NCBI RefSeq assembly: GCF_019375475.1
Contig: NZ_JAHXGQ010000007.1
Location: 1 to 64,000, forward strand
DNA length: 64,000 bases
Direction: 5' to 3'
From: Saccharothrix obliqua
GTDB lineage: Bacteria > Actinomycetota > Actinomycetes > Mycobacteriales > Pseudonocardiaceae
The position numbers and the translations under genes were made by a program. This document shows positions 51,810 through 59,541 of the stretch, one piece after another (positions within the stretch are counted from its first letter, which is position 1; the number at the start of each line of letters is the position of its first letter). Under the pieces are notes generated by a model that ran no database searches, was not told the DNA's origin, and saw only the letters and a list, made by a program, of their open reading frames with translations.

Positions 51810-53462
51810 TCAGCCGCGTCGGCGGCGGGCGACCAGGGCCAGCAACGCGGTGCCGCCGATCAGCAGCAGCCAGCCGATCAGGACGGCCCAGCCGAGGTCC
51901 CCGCCGGTGCGGGCTAGGCCGTCGCCGTCGTCACGCGGGCCGGGGCGGGTGGTCACGCCGGAGTCGGTGGCCGAGCTGCCGTCCGCCGCACTGCTGGACG
52001 TCCTGCTCGTGGTCACGCCCGTCGTGGTGACGCCGGTGGTCGTCGTGCCGGTGGTGGTGACGCCGGTCGTGGTCGACGACGTCGTGCCGCTGGTGGCGGA
52101 ACCGGTCGTGGTCGGTTCCGTCGTGGTCGGCTCCGTCGTCGTCGGCTCGGTCGTGGTGGTCGTCGGCTCCGTGGTGGTGGTGGTCGGCTCGGTGGTCGTG
52201 GTCGGCTCCGTTGTCGTGGTGGGCACCGTCGTGGTGGGCACGGTCGTGGTCGTCGTGGTGGTGGTCGTGGTCGGCTCGGTGGTGGTGGTCGTCGGCTCCG
52301 TGGTCGTGGTGGGCTCGGTGGTCGTGGTCGGCTCCGTCGTCGTCGTCGTTGTCGTGGTGGTGGTGGTCGGCACGGTCGTTGTCGTGGTGGTGGTAGTAGT
52401 CGTGGTGGTAGTGGTCGTGGTCGTCGTGGTGGTGGGCGCCGCGCAGGTGGGCAGGTCGCCGTTGAACGGGTACGCGTGGAACTCCTGGCCGCCGTTGCTG
52501 GACGCGCCGTGGGTCAGGGAGCCGGCGGAGTAGAAGCGGCCGTTCACGCCGGGTGAGGCGACCGTCGTCATGCTCGCCCCGTTGCCGACCAGGACGCTGC
52601 CCTGGAACTGGCCGCTGCCGGCGATGCCGACCTGGGACGCGTCCGGGAAGTTCCACAGCAGCCGCTCGCGCAGCAGGTTGAACGGGTTGTCGTCGGTCAG
52701 CGTGCCGCTGTAGCTGTTGATGACCCGGACGTCGCCGATCATGTTGATCAGCACGGTCGCGCCGTCGGGGATGTTGGCGAACTCGATGCCCTGCTGGGCG
52801 AGGTTCGCGCCGGCGATGTCGAAGTCCACGTTGAACACCTGGATCGGGGACCGGCCGTCGCCGGTGAACAACGTCCGGTAGCCCTCGTTGACGGCGGTGC
52901 CGGTGGCGGGCGCGGTCTTGTAGCACTGGCTGGCGGTGGTGAGTTGCAGCTCCAGGTTCCGGTACGGGTCGAACGCGTTGGGGTCCGGGCGGTCGGTGCC
53001 GGTGATGGTCCCGGACAGCGGGCCCGCGTGGTGCACGACGCCGCCTTCGGCGAGGAGCTGCTGGCCCGGCGCGATGGTCACGCCGCCGTCGGTGACGAGG
53101 AAGTCGGACCCGTCCGGCGGCGGCACGCGGGAGCCGACGCCGACGATGCCGATGTTGTAGATCGGCGATCCGCCGGACGCCTTGTTCTGGTCGAAGTTGC
53201 CGCCGACCACCACGCGGCCCTCGGCCTCGGCCGCCGCGAAGCGGACCAGGTAGTCGCCGCCGACGAACACGTTGATGCCGTCGTCGCGCCCGGCGAAGTC
53301 GCCGTTGTTGATCGGCGGGAACTTGCCGGGGCACTGCGGCCCGACGCACGGCCCGAGGCCGCCCGGCAGCGGGGCGGCCGCGCCGATCCCGTGGCACACG
53401 AGAGCGGTGATTAGGGCCGCCGCGCCGAACAGGCCGAGCAGGTGGATGCGGGTGCGCGACAT
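51810..53462 (-). CDS. Sortase-anchored surface protein (choice-of-anchor A) with Thr stalk
   Basis: 550 residues: signal peptide (1-29), a choice-of-anchor-A-type beta domain (about 40-335, with [27 protein letters not shown] in parts and [13 protein letters not shown]), a low-complexity stalk of TTTT, TTTEP and TTTVP units (about 341-490), then a sorting signal LARTG (516-520), a hydrophobic helix and a basic RRRRG tail. LAxTG is recognised by class E sortases of high-GC actinobacteria. It should be linked to the cell wall with the head presented on a stalk that is probably O-glycosylated. ATG start. Confidence 0.9.
   Translation of the reverse strand: MSRTRIHLLGLFGAAALITALVCHGIGAAAPLPGGLGPCVGPQCPGKFPPINNGDFAGRDDGINVFVGGDYLVRFAAAEAEGRVVVGGNFDQNKASGGSPIYNIGIVGVGSRVPPPDGSDFLVTDGGVTIAPGQQLLAEGGVVHHAGPLSGTITGTDRPDPNAFDPYRNLELQLTTASQCYKTAPATGTAVNEGYRTLFTGDGRSPIQVFNVDFDIAGANLAQQGIEFANIPDGATVLINMIGDVRVINSYSGTLTDDNPFNLLRERLLWNFPDASQVGIAGSGQFQGSVLVGNGASMTTVASPGVNGRFYSAGSLTHGASSNGGQEFHAYPFNGDLPTCAAPTTTTTTTTTTTTTTTTTTTTVPTTTTTTTTTTTEPTTTTEPTTTTEPTTTTTEPTTTTTTTTTTVPTTTVPTTTTEPTTTTEPTTTTTEPTTTTTEPTTTEPTTTEPTTTGSATSGTTSSTTTGVTTTGTTTTGVTTTGVTTSRTSSSAADGSSATDSGVTTRPGPRDDGDGLARTGGDLGWAVLIGWLLLIGGTALLALVARRRRG
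52010..52440 (-). repeat. Threonine-stalk coding repeats
   Basis: Imperfect short tandem units coding for [18 protein letters not shown] and poly-Thr. Codons for Thr alternate (ACC, ACG, ACA and ACT), so the repetition is stronger at protein than at DNA level, yet long ACC/ACG runs make it prone to slippage and length change. Assembly may also be unreliable here. Confidence 0.85.
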
Positions 53463-53557
53463 GCGGTCGATGCTGCGGGGAGCCGCTCCGCTCGCGCGCG
53501 CGCAAAACCCCGGAGGTAACCCTCCCGGGGAAGCAGAACCCCCTGTCCGGGTGGTTT

Positions 53558-54583
53558 TCAGCCGAACTCGGCGCGGACGCCGAGCAACCGCACGGCGCGG
53601 TCCAGGTCGAGCCCGGCCAGGGCGGTGAGCGCGCCGTCCTCGATCGCCGCCGCGTCGGTCGCGGGCGCGGGCAGCGGCACGCCTCGGGTGGTGGTGCGGA
53701 AGGGTGCGAACCGGACCTTGACGGCGACGCGCACCGCGGGCCGCCCTTCGGCGCGGACGTCCTCGGCGACGCGTCGCGCGAGCAGCCGCACCTGCGTGCG
53801 GATCTCGTCGGCGCTGGTCAGGTCCTGTTGGAAGGTGGTTTCGCGGGACCGGGAACGCGCGACGCGCGGTGTGCCGCGGACGGTCGGGTCGCCCGCGCCG
53901 AGCGCGAGGTCCCGCAGGTGCGGTCCGGTGGCGGGGCCGAACCGGGTGGCCAGTGCCGCCGGGTCGGCGCGGGCGAGGTCGGCGACGGTGCGGATGTCGA
54001 GTTCGGCGAGTTTCGCGGCGGTCCGGCCGCCGACGCCCCAGAGCGCGGTCACCGGCCGCTCCGCCATCACGGCCACCCAGTTGTCCCTGGTGAGGCGGTA
54101 GACGCCGGCGGGTTTGGCGAAACCGGTGGCGAGTTTCGCGCGCAGCTTGTTGTCGCCGACGCCGACGGAGCAGGACAGGCCGGTGCGCTCGGCGACGGCC
54201 GCCCGCACGCGTGCCGCGAACGCCTCGGGGTCGGTGGTGCGGACGCCGAGGAACGCCTCGTCCCACCCGATGACCTCCACTTCGGCGGGCAGTTCCCGCA
54301 ACGCGGCCATGACCCGCGCGGACACCGCCTCGTAGGCGGGCGGGTCGGTGGGCAGGAACACCGCGTCGGGGCACTTGCGGGCCGCGAGCTTCAACGGCAT
54401 CCCGGAGTGGACGCCGAACGCGCGGGCCTCGTAGGAGGCGGTGGCCACGACGGCGCGGCGGGTCGGGTCGCCGGCGCCGCCGACGACCACCGGCCTGCCG
54501 CGCAGCTCGGGTCGGCGCGCGACCTCGACCGCCGCGATGAACTGGTCGAGGTCCACGTGCAGGACCCAGTCCTGTTCGGACAC
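53558..54583 (-). CDS. dinB2: Y-family DNA polymerase IV, DinB2 type
   Basis: 341-residue translesion polymerase. Catalytic metal ligands lie in HVDLDQF (Asp11) and GWDEAFLG. The residue after F15 is Ile16, where most DinB proteins have the aromatic steric gate that excludes ribonucleotides. Mycobacterium smegmatis DinB2 has Leu at the same place (DLDQFL) and readily uses rNTPs, and this protein shares its WDEA motif, [13 protein letters not shown] and LWGVG segments. GTG start preceded by a -10-like CATACT only six bases away, so probably leaderless. No LexA box is seen. Confidence 0.88.
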   Translation of the reverse strand: MSEQDWVLHVDLDQFIAAVEVARRPELRGRPVVVGGAGDPTRRAVVATASYEARAFGVHSGMPLKLAARKCPDAVFLPTDPPAYEAVSARVMAALRELPAEVEVIGWDEAFLGVRTTDPEAFAARVRAAVAERTGLSCSVGVGDNKLRAKLATGFAKPAGVYRLTRDNWVAVMAERPVTALWGVGGRTAAKLAELDIRTVADLARADPAALATRFGPATGPHLRDLALGAGDPTVRGTPRVARSRSRETTFQQDLTSADEIRTQVRLLARRVAEDVRAEGRPAVRVAVKVRFAPFRTTTRGVPLPAPATDAAAIEDGALTALAGLDLDRAVRLLGVRAEFG

Positions 54584-54589
54584 CGGCCC

Positions 54590-54639
54590 AGTATGGGCGC
54601 GCGGGTGACGTCGACGGCGGGTGCGCGACGTGACACGAT
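54590..54639. promoter_or_regulatory. Back-to-back leaderless promoters dinB2 / DUF309
   Basis: For the minus strand CATACT (54590-54595) lies six bases before the dinB2 GTG. For the plus strand TCGACG, a 17-base spacer and CACGAT (54634-54639) end six bases before the DUF309 GTG. Both genes would therefore be transcribed from their start codons out of a 62-base gap. Confidence 0.45.
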
Positions 54640-54645
54640 CGGGGT

Positions 54646-55086
54646 GTGGAGGAGCGTGACCGCGACGAGACCGGCCGGGCCCGCAACGCACGTCCGCGGG
54701 ACGGGTTGGGCCGTCCCCTGCCGTACGGGGCGGCCGGGGTGGAGCGCCAGCCGGAGGGCGTGGTGCGCCCGCCCGAGGTGGCGTTGGCGGAGGCGCAGCG
54801 GTTGTTGGACGACGGCAAGCCGTTCCACGCGCACGAGGTGCTGGAGGACGCGTGGAAGTCCGCGCCGGTGGAGGAGCGGGAGCTGTGGCGCGGGTTGGCG
54901 CAGCTCGCGGTGGGCCTCACGCACCTGGCGCGGGGCAACGCGAAGGGCGGCCGGAGCCTGCTGGCGCGGGGCGCGGACAACATCGAGCCGTTCCGGGACG
55001 CCGCGCCGCACGGGGTGGACGTGGTGGGGCTGGTGGCGTGGGCGCGGACCGCGACGCCGTCGCCGCCGCGCCTGGTGGGTCCGTGA
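54646..55086 (+). CDS. DUF309 domain protein
   Basis: 146-residue, all-helical cytoplasmic protein. The conserved motif [40 protein letters not shown] (recognised in parts: [28 protein letters not shown]) defines DUF309, a family without known biochemical function whose His and Glu residues look metal- or active-site-like. Divergent to dinB2. The first 45 residues are polar and variable. Confidence 0.85.
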   Translation: MEERDRDETGRARNARPRDGLGRPLPYGAAGVERQPEGVVRPPEVALAEAQRLLDDGKPFHAHEVLEDAWKSAPVEERELWRGLAQLAVGLTHLARGNAKGGRSLLARGADNIEPFRDAAPHGVDVVGLVAWARTATPSPPRLVGP

Positions 55087-55152
55087 AGTTGCGCCGAACG
55101 CACCGCTTGGGGTGTGCCGGGGCCGGGTAGGGACAGGGGCACCTACTCATCG

Positions 55153-55182
55153 GCACCTGACCCATCCGCACCTGACCCATCC
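55153..55182 (+). repeat. 15-bp direct repeat before the small membrane protein
   Basis: GCACCTGACCCATCC occurs twice in direct succession, preceded by a diverged third copy (GCACCTACTCATCG, 55139-55152). It ends just before the GGGAGG ribosome binding site of the next gene. Could be a binding site array or simple duplication. Confidence 0.7.
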
Positions 55183-55193
55183 GGGAGGCACCA

Positions 55194-55379
55194 GTGTTCG
55201 CGATCATCGCCGCGGTCGTCTTCGGACTCGCCCTGCTGCTGGATCTCGCCAACGCGTCGTTGGGCTCCGTCCTGGACGGCGGCACGCTCGTCACGGCGGG
55301 GTTGTTGTGCGTGGCGCTGCACCTGGCCGGGGTGGGCGCGGGCACGCGCACGTTCTCGTTCCGCCGTCGCCGCCGTTGA
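55194..55379 (+). CDS. 61-residue two-helix membrane protein
   Basis: Starts FAIIAAVVFGLALLLDLA, a first hydrophobic helix, followed by a turn (NASLGSVLDGG) and a second helix (LVTAGLLCVALHLAGV), ending in a basic tail SFRRRRR. A good GGGAGG precedes the GTG. Small proteins of this type are frequent in actinomycetes; function unknown. Confidence 0.65.
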   Translation: MFAIIAAVVFGLALLLDLANASLGSVLDGGTLVTAGLLCVALHLAGVGAGTRTFSFRRRRR

Positions 55380-55428
55380 GACGCCCGAATCGTCCTGTCC
55401 GCGCCCGTGGGGCGGATATGCTCCGCCG

Positions 55429-56190
55429 GTGATCAGGGTGCTGCGCGATTTCTCCACCGGCGTCGGGTTGTTGGCCAAGGGCTTCGGGCTGGTGTTCCGG
55501 TCGCCGAAGCTGTTGCTGGTCGGCGCGATCCCGGCGGTGATCACCACGGTGCTGCTGATCGGCAGCCTGGTGGCGCTGGGCGTGTGGATCGACGACATCG
55601 CCGCGTGGGTCACGCCGTTCGCCGACGACTGGAACGACGCCGCGCGTTCCGCGACGCGCCTCGCGGCGGGTGTGTCGATCGTCGGCGGGTACGTCGCGGT
55701 GGGCCTGCTGTTGTTCTCCGCGATCACGCTGGTGATCGGCGGGCCGTTCTACGAGCACATCGCGGAAACGGTGGAGGACGAGCACCTGGGTGGTGTGCCC
55801 GAGGCGCAGCGGGTGACGTGGGGCCGGGCCGCCGTGATCGGCATCCGGGACGGCCTGCTGCTGGTCGGGTTGGCCGTGCTGTGCGCGGTGCCGCTGTTCG
55901 CCGCCGGGTTCATCCCGGTCGTCGGGCAGACGGTGGTGCCGGTGATCGCGGTGTGCGTCAACGCGACCCTGCTCGGCATCGAACTCACCGCCATCCCGTT
56001 CACCCGCCGGGGCCTGGACCTGAAGGTGCGTCGCCGGGTGCTGCGGAAGCGGCGCGCGGTGACGCTCGGTTTCGCCGTGCCCGCCTACCTGCTGTGCCTG
56101 ATCCCGTTGGCGGCGCTCGTCGTGTTCCCGGCGGCGATGGCGGGCGGCACGGTCCTCGCGCACCGCCTGCTGCACGACGACATCGCCTGA
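55429..56190 (+). CDS. EI24-family membrane protein (CysZ-like)
   Basis: 253 residues with four to six hydrophobic helices. VLRDFSTGVGLLAKGFGLVFRSPKLLLVGAIPAVI (in parts: GVGLLAKGF, SPKLLLVGAIPA), the central GGPFYEHIAETVED and the re-entrant helices match the EI24/CysZ fold, of which CysZ is a sulfate channel in proteobacteria. In actinomycetes the role is unassigned. GTG start in frame with the first conserved residues. Confidence 0.85.
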   Translation: MIRVLRDFSTGVGLLAKGFGLVFRSPKLLLVGAIPAVITTVLLIGSLVALGVWIDDIAAWVTPFADDWNDAARSATRLAAGVSIVGGYVAVGLLLFSAITLVIGGPFYEHIAETVEDEHLGGVPEAQRVTWGRAAVIGIRDGLLLVGLAVLCAVPLFAAGFIPVVGQTVVPVIAVCVNATLLGIELTAIPFTRRGLDLKVRRRVLRKRRAVTLGFAVPAYLLCLIPLAALVVFPAAMAGGTVLAHRLLHDDIA

Positions 56191-56197
56191 GCGGCGG

Positions 56198-58072
56198 TCA
56201 GCCGAACGACACCCACGCGCGTTCCGCGAGGTCGTCGGCCCGGTTCACCCGGACGCCCGCCGCGGACACCGTCCACAGGTCGTCGCCGACGAACAACGCC
56301 CGCCGCACGAGCGCGTCGTGTGGTCCGCCGGCCGTGTGGCGCACGGTGCCGATCTCGGTGAACGCGTTGTCCCGCAACCGGAGCAGCAGCACGCCGCTCG
56401 TCGTGCCGGTCGACACCGGCACCACCACGAGGTCGCGCCGGGCCCAGTGGAGGAACGCGTGCGGGTCGTACTCGACCTCGGAGGTCGCGCCCGGCAGGTG
56501 GTGCGCGGCGACGCGGCGCGGCGCGGTCGGGTCGGCCACGTCGAACAACGACACCTGCGTGCCCTGCGTCCGGCCCTGGTCGGTGGCCTCCTGGCCGACG
56601 CCGATCAGCTTCCCGTCGCCCACCGGGTGCAGGTACGCGGAGTAGCCGGTGATCTTCAGCTCGCCCGTCCGGCGTGGTCGTGCCGGGTCGGACAGGTCCA
56701 GCACGTAGAGGGGGTCGGTCCGGCGGAACGTCACCACGTAGCCCGTGTCGCCCGCGAACCGGACGCCGTGGATGCGCTCCCCCACGCCCAGCCCGTCCAC
56801 GCGGCCGACCTCCACCAGGCGCGTGCCGTCGCGCTTCAGCGCGGTCACCGCGCTCTGCGACGCGGGCGGCTGCTCGGGGACGCCCGGCGCGTCGAACGAC
56901 GTGGTCGCCACCCGCAGGTGGCCGTCGTGCTCGGACAGGGCGTACTGGTTCAGCGGCGCGCCGCGCACCGAGCCGGACGCGACGTGGCGGGGCCGGTCCG
57001 CGCCGGTGATGTCGAACTGGTAAATCACGGTGTTGTCGGGCGGCGCGGCCGTCCGGTTCGCGTTCGGCGCGAGGTGGTGGTCGTCCGCGACGTAGAGCGA
57101 AGTGCCGGTGCTGTAGACGGTGTCGCCGTCGGCGAGGACGGACACCGCGTCGCCGCTGCCGAGTTCGCCGGGGAAGTCGAACGTGAGCACGGTCAGCAGG
57201 GACGTGCCGGAGTGCTGCTCGGGGTGGCTGATCCGGTCGCACGGCACGAGTCGGCCGGTCGAGCGCGACCCGTCGGCGGCGGTCAGCTCGTACGACGGGA
57301 GCCACGCGTCGATCGGGGACGTGGCGACCACCTCCCGGTTGCGGGCCGCCGCCTGGTCCTCGGGCACGTCCACCGCCGGGTACACCCACGGCAGGTGTGG
57401 CGCGGACTGCACCACGACGCGCACCACGTCGCCGATCTGCCGGGCGTCGAGGTGGCGTCCGGCCACGCGCAGCGACCCGACGACCGCCGGCGGCCCGGCC
57501 AGGTCCACCAAAGTCAGCGTCGCGCCGTTCTCGGGCACGAACCCGTCGGACGTGAATCCACGCTCCAGCGCCATGTTCGAGTCGGAGACCACCAGCACGC
57601 GGTCGCCGTGCAGCAGCAGCTTCGACGCGTAGCCGCCGGGCAGTTCGAGGGAGCCGGTGAGCGCGCGGGACGCGACGTCCACGACCCGCAGCCTGCCGTC
57701 GGCGACCGTGACGACGCGTTTGCCGTCGGTTTTCACCAGGTCCGGTTCGTCGACACCGGCTTCCCGCACGTTGGTCGTCGAGTGCTCCGGCTTGGCCGCG
57801 TCCGGTTGGGCGGCGGCACGCCCTTCGACGCTCAGCGACTGCTGCACCGCCCCGCCTAAGCCGTACGGGCCGACGTGCGGTGCGATCGCCGCACGCAGCT
57901 CGGTGAGCGCCGTGTCGCACGTGTCGTAGGCCACGAGATCGACCGGCACGTCGCGGCCCGGCGGTCGGTCGTGTGCGACCGGGTCGTCCGGCATGGCGGC
58001 GACCACGCCCGCCGCGACCAGCGCCGCGCCGCCGAGCAGCGCCACCCGCCTACCCCACGTCCATCGCGTCAT
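56198..58072 (-). CDS. Secreted/anchored beta-propeller protein
   Basis: 624 residues with an N-terminal signal or anchor (about 8-27, VALLGGAALVAAGVVAAM) and a large domain of the C-terminal beta-propeller family, recognised by NVREAGVDEPDLVKTDGKRV (20 residues) and repeated KxxGVGxE and YxVTFRRTDPLYVLDLSDP strands. Such proteins are extracytoplasmic and their partner is unknown. It shares a terminus region with the convergent EI24 gene, seven bases between stops. No catalytic residues could be named. Confidence 0.85.
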   Translation of the reverse strand: MTRWTWGRRVALLGGAALVAAGVVAAMPDDPVAHDRPPGRDVPVDLVAYDTCDTALTELRAAIAPHVGPYGLGGAVQQSLSVEGRAAAQPDAAKPEHSTTNVREAGVDEPDLVKTDGKRVVTVADGRLRVVDVASRALTGSLELPGGYASKLLLHGDRVLVVSDSNMALERGFTSDGFVPENGATLTLVDLAGPPAVVGSLRVAGRHLDARQIGDVVRVVVQSAPHLPWVYPAVDVPEDQAAARNREVVATSPIDAWLPSYELTAADGSRSTGRLVPCDRISHPEQHSGTSLLTVLTFDFPGELGSGDAVSVLADGDTVYSTGTSLYVADDHHLAPNANRTAAPPDNTVIYQFDITGADRPRHVASGSVRGAPLNQYALSEHDGHLRVATTSFDAPGVPEQPPASQSAVTALKRDGTRLVEVGRVDGLGVGERIHGVRFAGDTGYVVTFRRTDPLYVLDLSDPARPRRTGELKITGYSAYLHPVGDGKLIGVGQEATDQGRTQGTQVSLFDVADPTAPRRVAAHHLPGATSEVEYDPHAFLHWARRDLVVVPVSTGTTSGVLLLRLRDNAFTEIGTVRHTAGGPHDALVRRALFVGDDLWTVSAAGVRVNRADDLAERAWVSFG

Positions 58073-58188
58073 GCCAACAGGACGGAGCACACCCGGCGAC
58101 GCGTTGCACCGCCCCGCCGGGCGGCTCGTCGAGTGGCGGCGTGGTTGACTCGGCGCGGACTGATCCCGATTGCACGAGGAGACCGCTC

Positions 58189-58557
58189 ATGACCAAGCCC
58201 GTGGTCGAACCGCACGACGGTCCGGCGCCCGCGGACCTGCTGGTCGAGGACATCACCGTGGGAGACGGCCCGGAAGCCGTTCCCGGCCAGCTGGTGCACG
58301 TGCACTACGTCGGCGTTTCGCACTCCACCGGCGAGCAGTTCGACGCCTCGTGGGACCGCGGCGAGGCGTTCTCGTTCCCGCTCGGCGGCGGCCGGGTCAT
58401 CGCCGGCTGGGACCGCGGCGTCGCGGGCATGAAGGTCGGTGGGCGGCGCAAGCTCGTCATCCCGCCGCACCTCGGCTACGGCGACCGCGGCGCGGGCGGC
58501 GTGATCAAGCCCGGTGAGACGCTGGTGTTCGTGGTGGACCTGCTGGGCGTGGGCTGA
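58189..58557 (+). CDS. FKBP-type peptidyl-prolyl isomerase
   Basis: 122-residue cytoplasmic single-domain FKBP. VHVHYVGVSHSTGEQFDASWDRGEAF, GGGRVIAGWDRGVAGMKVGGRRKLVIPPHLGYG (in parts) and VFVVDLLGV show the aromatic drug/proline pocket (Tyr, Phe, Asp, Trp, Tyr). It catalyses cis-trans isomerisation of prolyl bonds during folding. Excellent GAGGAG site nine bases before the ATG. It stands just upstream of the type VII effector genes, without overlap. Confidence 0.93.
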   Translation: MTKPVVEPHDGPAPADLLVEDITVGDGPEAVPGQLVHVHYVGVSHSTGEQFDASWDRGEAFSFPLGGGRVIAGWDRGVAGMKVGGRRKLVIPPHLGYGDRGAGGVIKPGETLVFVVDLLGVG

Positions 58558-58682
58558 GCCCGCGCGGGCCGGTTCCGGCGCTGCTCCGTTCGGAGCATTT
58601 GGCGTGGTGCCGGAACCGGCCCGTTCACTCCTGCGTCATCCTGGAGCGAAGCACCGGCAGCGTGATCGAGGGGGAAGCCACC

Positions 58683-59219
58683 GTGCCCGAGGACATCGGC
58701 GCGTCCGAGCGGATGCTCGACCAGTGGCAGGCGGGCATCGAGCGCAAGGCCGAGCGCTACCAGCGGATGGCGGAGCACGTCCAGGGCCTGTCCATCACCG
58801 AGACGTCCAAGGACGGCCTGGTGCGGCTCACCATCGGCTCCAACGGCATCCTCACGCGCCTGGAGATCGCCGAGCAGGCGGGCGGCAAGCGGATGGCCGA
58901 GGTCTCGGCCGAGGTGATGCGCACGTTGCAGCGCGCGCAGTCCCGCATCCCCGAACTGCTCCAGCAGGCCATGGCGGAGACCATCGGCACCGGCGACGAG
59001 ACCGCGAACGTGCTGTTGCACGAGGCGAAGAAGCACTTCCCCGCGCCGCCGCAGGACGACGTGCCGCCGCCGGTGAACCGCGAACTGGACTTCGGCCTCG
59101 ACGACGACGGCCACCGGGAGCAGACCCGCCGCCCGCAGGCGCCGCCGACCCGCCGCCCGCCCGCGTCGCGCGGGCCGGACGACGACGACGATTTCGGCGG
59201 CAGGTCGTTCCTGTCGTGA
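58683..59219 (+). CDS. YbaB/EbfC-like protein of the type VII locus
   Basis: 178 residues: YbaB-like core (about 1-110, LDQWQAGIERKAERYQRMAEHVQG, VRLTIGSNGILTRLEIAEQAGGKRM in parts) plus a disordered Pro/Asp/Arg-rich tail ending in DDDDDF. Proteins like this precede WXG100-type substrates in many actinomycete type VII loci and may act as chaperone-like or DNA-binding partners. GTG start after AGGGGGAAG. Followed by the EspC-like gene after 19 bases. A paralogue without partners lies at 42791. Confidence 0.82.
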   Translation: MPEDIGASERMLDQWQAGIERKAERYQRMAEHVQGLSITETSKDGLVRLTIGSNGILTRLEIAEQAGGKRMAEVSAEVMRTLQRAQSRIPELLQQAMAETIGTGDETANVLLHEAKKHFPAPPQDDVPPPVNRELDFGLDDDGHREQTRRPQAPPTRRPPASRGPDDDDDFGGRSFLS

Positions 59220-59238
59220 ACCGGGGGGAGAGCACGCC

Positions 59239-59541
59239 ATGACGGGGTTCGAGATCGTCGCGGGCACTTTGGACGGCCACGGCAAGCAGTTGAACGACCT
59301 GAGCACCCGCATCCAGGCCGCCGTCGACGCCGCGAAGACGGTGTCCATGCCGACCGATGCGTACGGGATCATCTGCCAGCCGTTCCGGATGATGCTCGAC
59401 CCCGTCGAGCAGTGGGGGTTGGACGCGTTGCAGGGCGCCGTCGAGGCGATGGAGTCCGCGGGCAAAGCCGTGAAGGACACCGTCACCCAGTACCAGGAGA
59501 TGGAAGACTCCATCCGCGACAGCTTCCGGTCGGGTGAGTGA
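59239..59541 (+). CDS. Type VII secretion target, EspC/WXG100-like
   Basis: 100-residue helical-hairpin protein. Two helices (about 5-37 and 55-95) are joined by a turn with PTDAYGIICQP, a WG at QWGLDAL, and a C-terminal YQEMED that fits the Y-x-x-x-D/E export signal. This matches the EspC (DUF2580) group of small type VII substrates. Its stop overlaps the toxin start (TGATG), so it likely forms the export complex with that toxin. ESX machine genes are not in the window. Confidence 0.85.
   Translation: MTGFEIVAGTLDGHGKQLNDLSTRIQAAVDAAKTVSMPTDAYGIICQPFRMMLDPVEQWGLDALQGAVEAMESAGKAVKDTVTQYQEMEDSIRDSFRSGE

Noticed and set aside
52010-52440. Long valine/tryptophan-rich frames opposite the Thr stalk
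   Set aside because: Antisense shadows of the ACC/ACG repeats of the surface protein.
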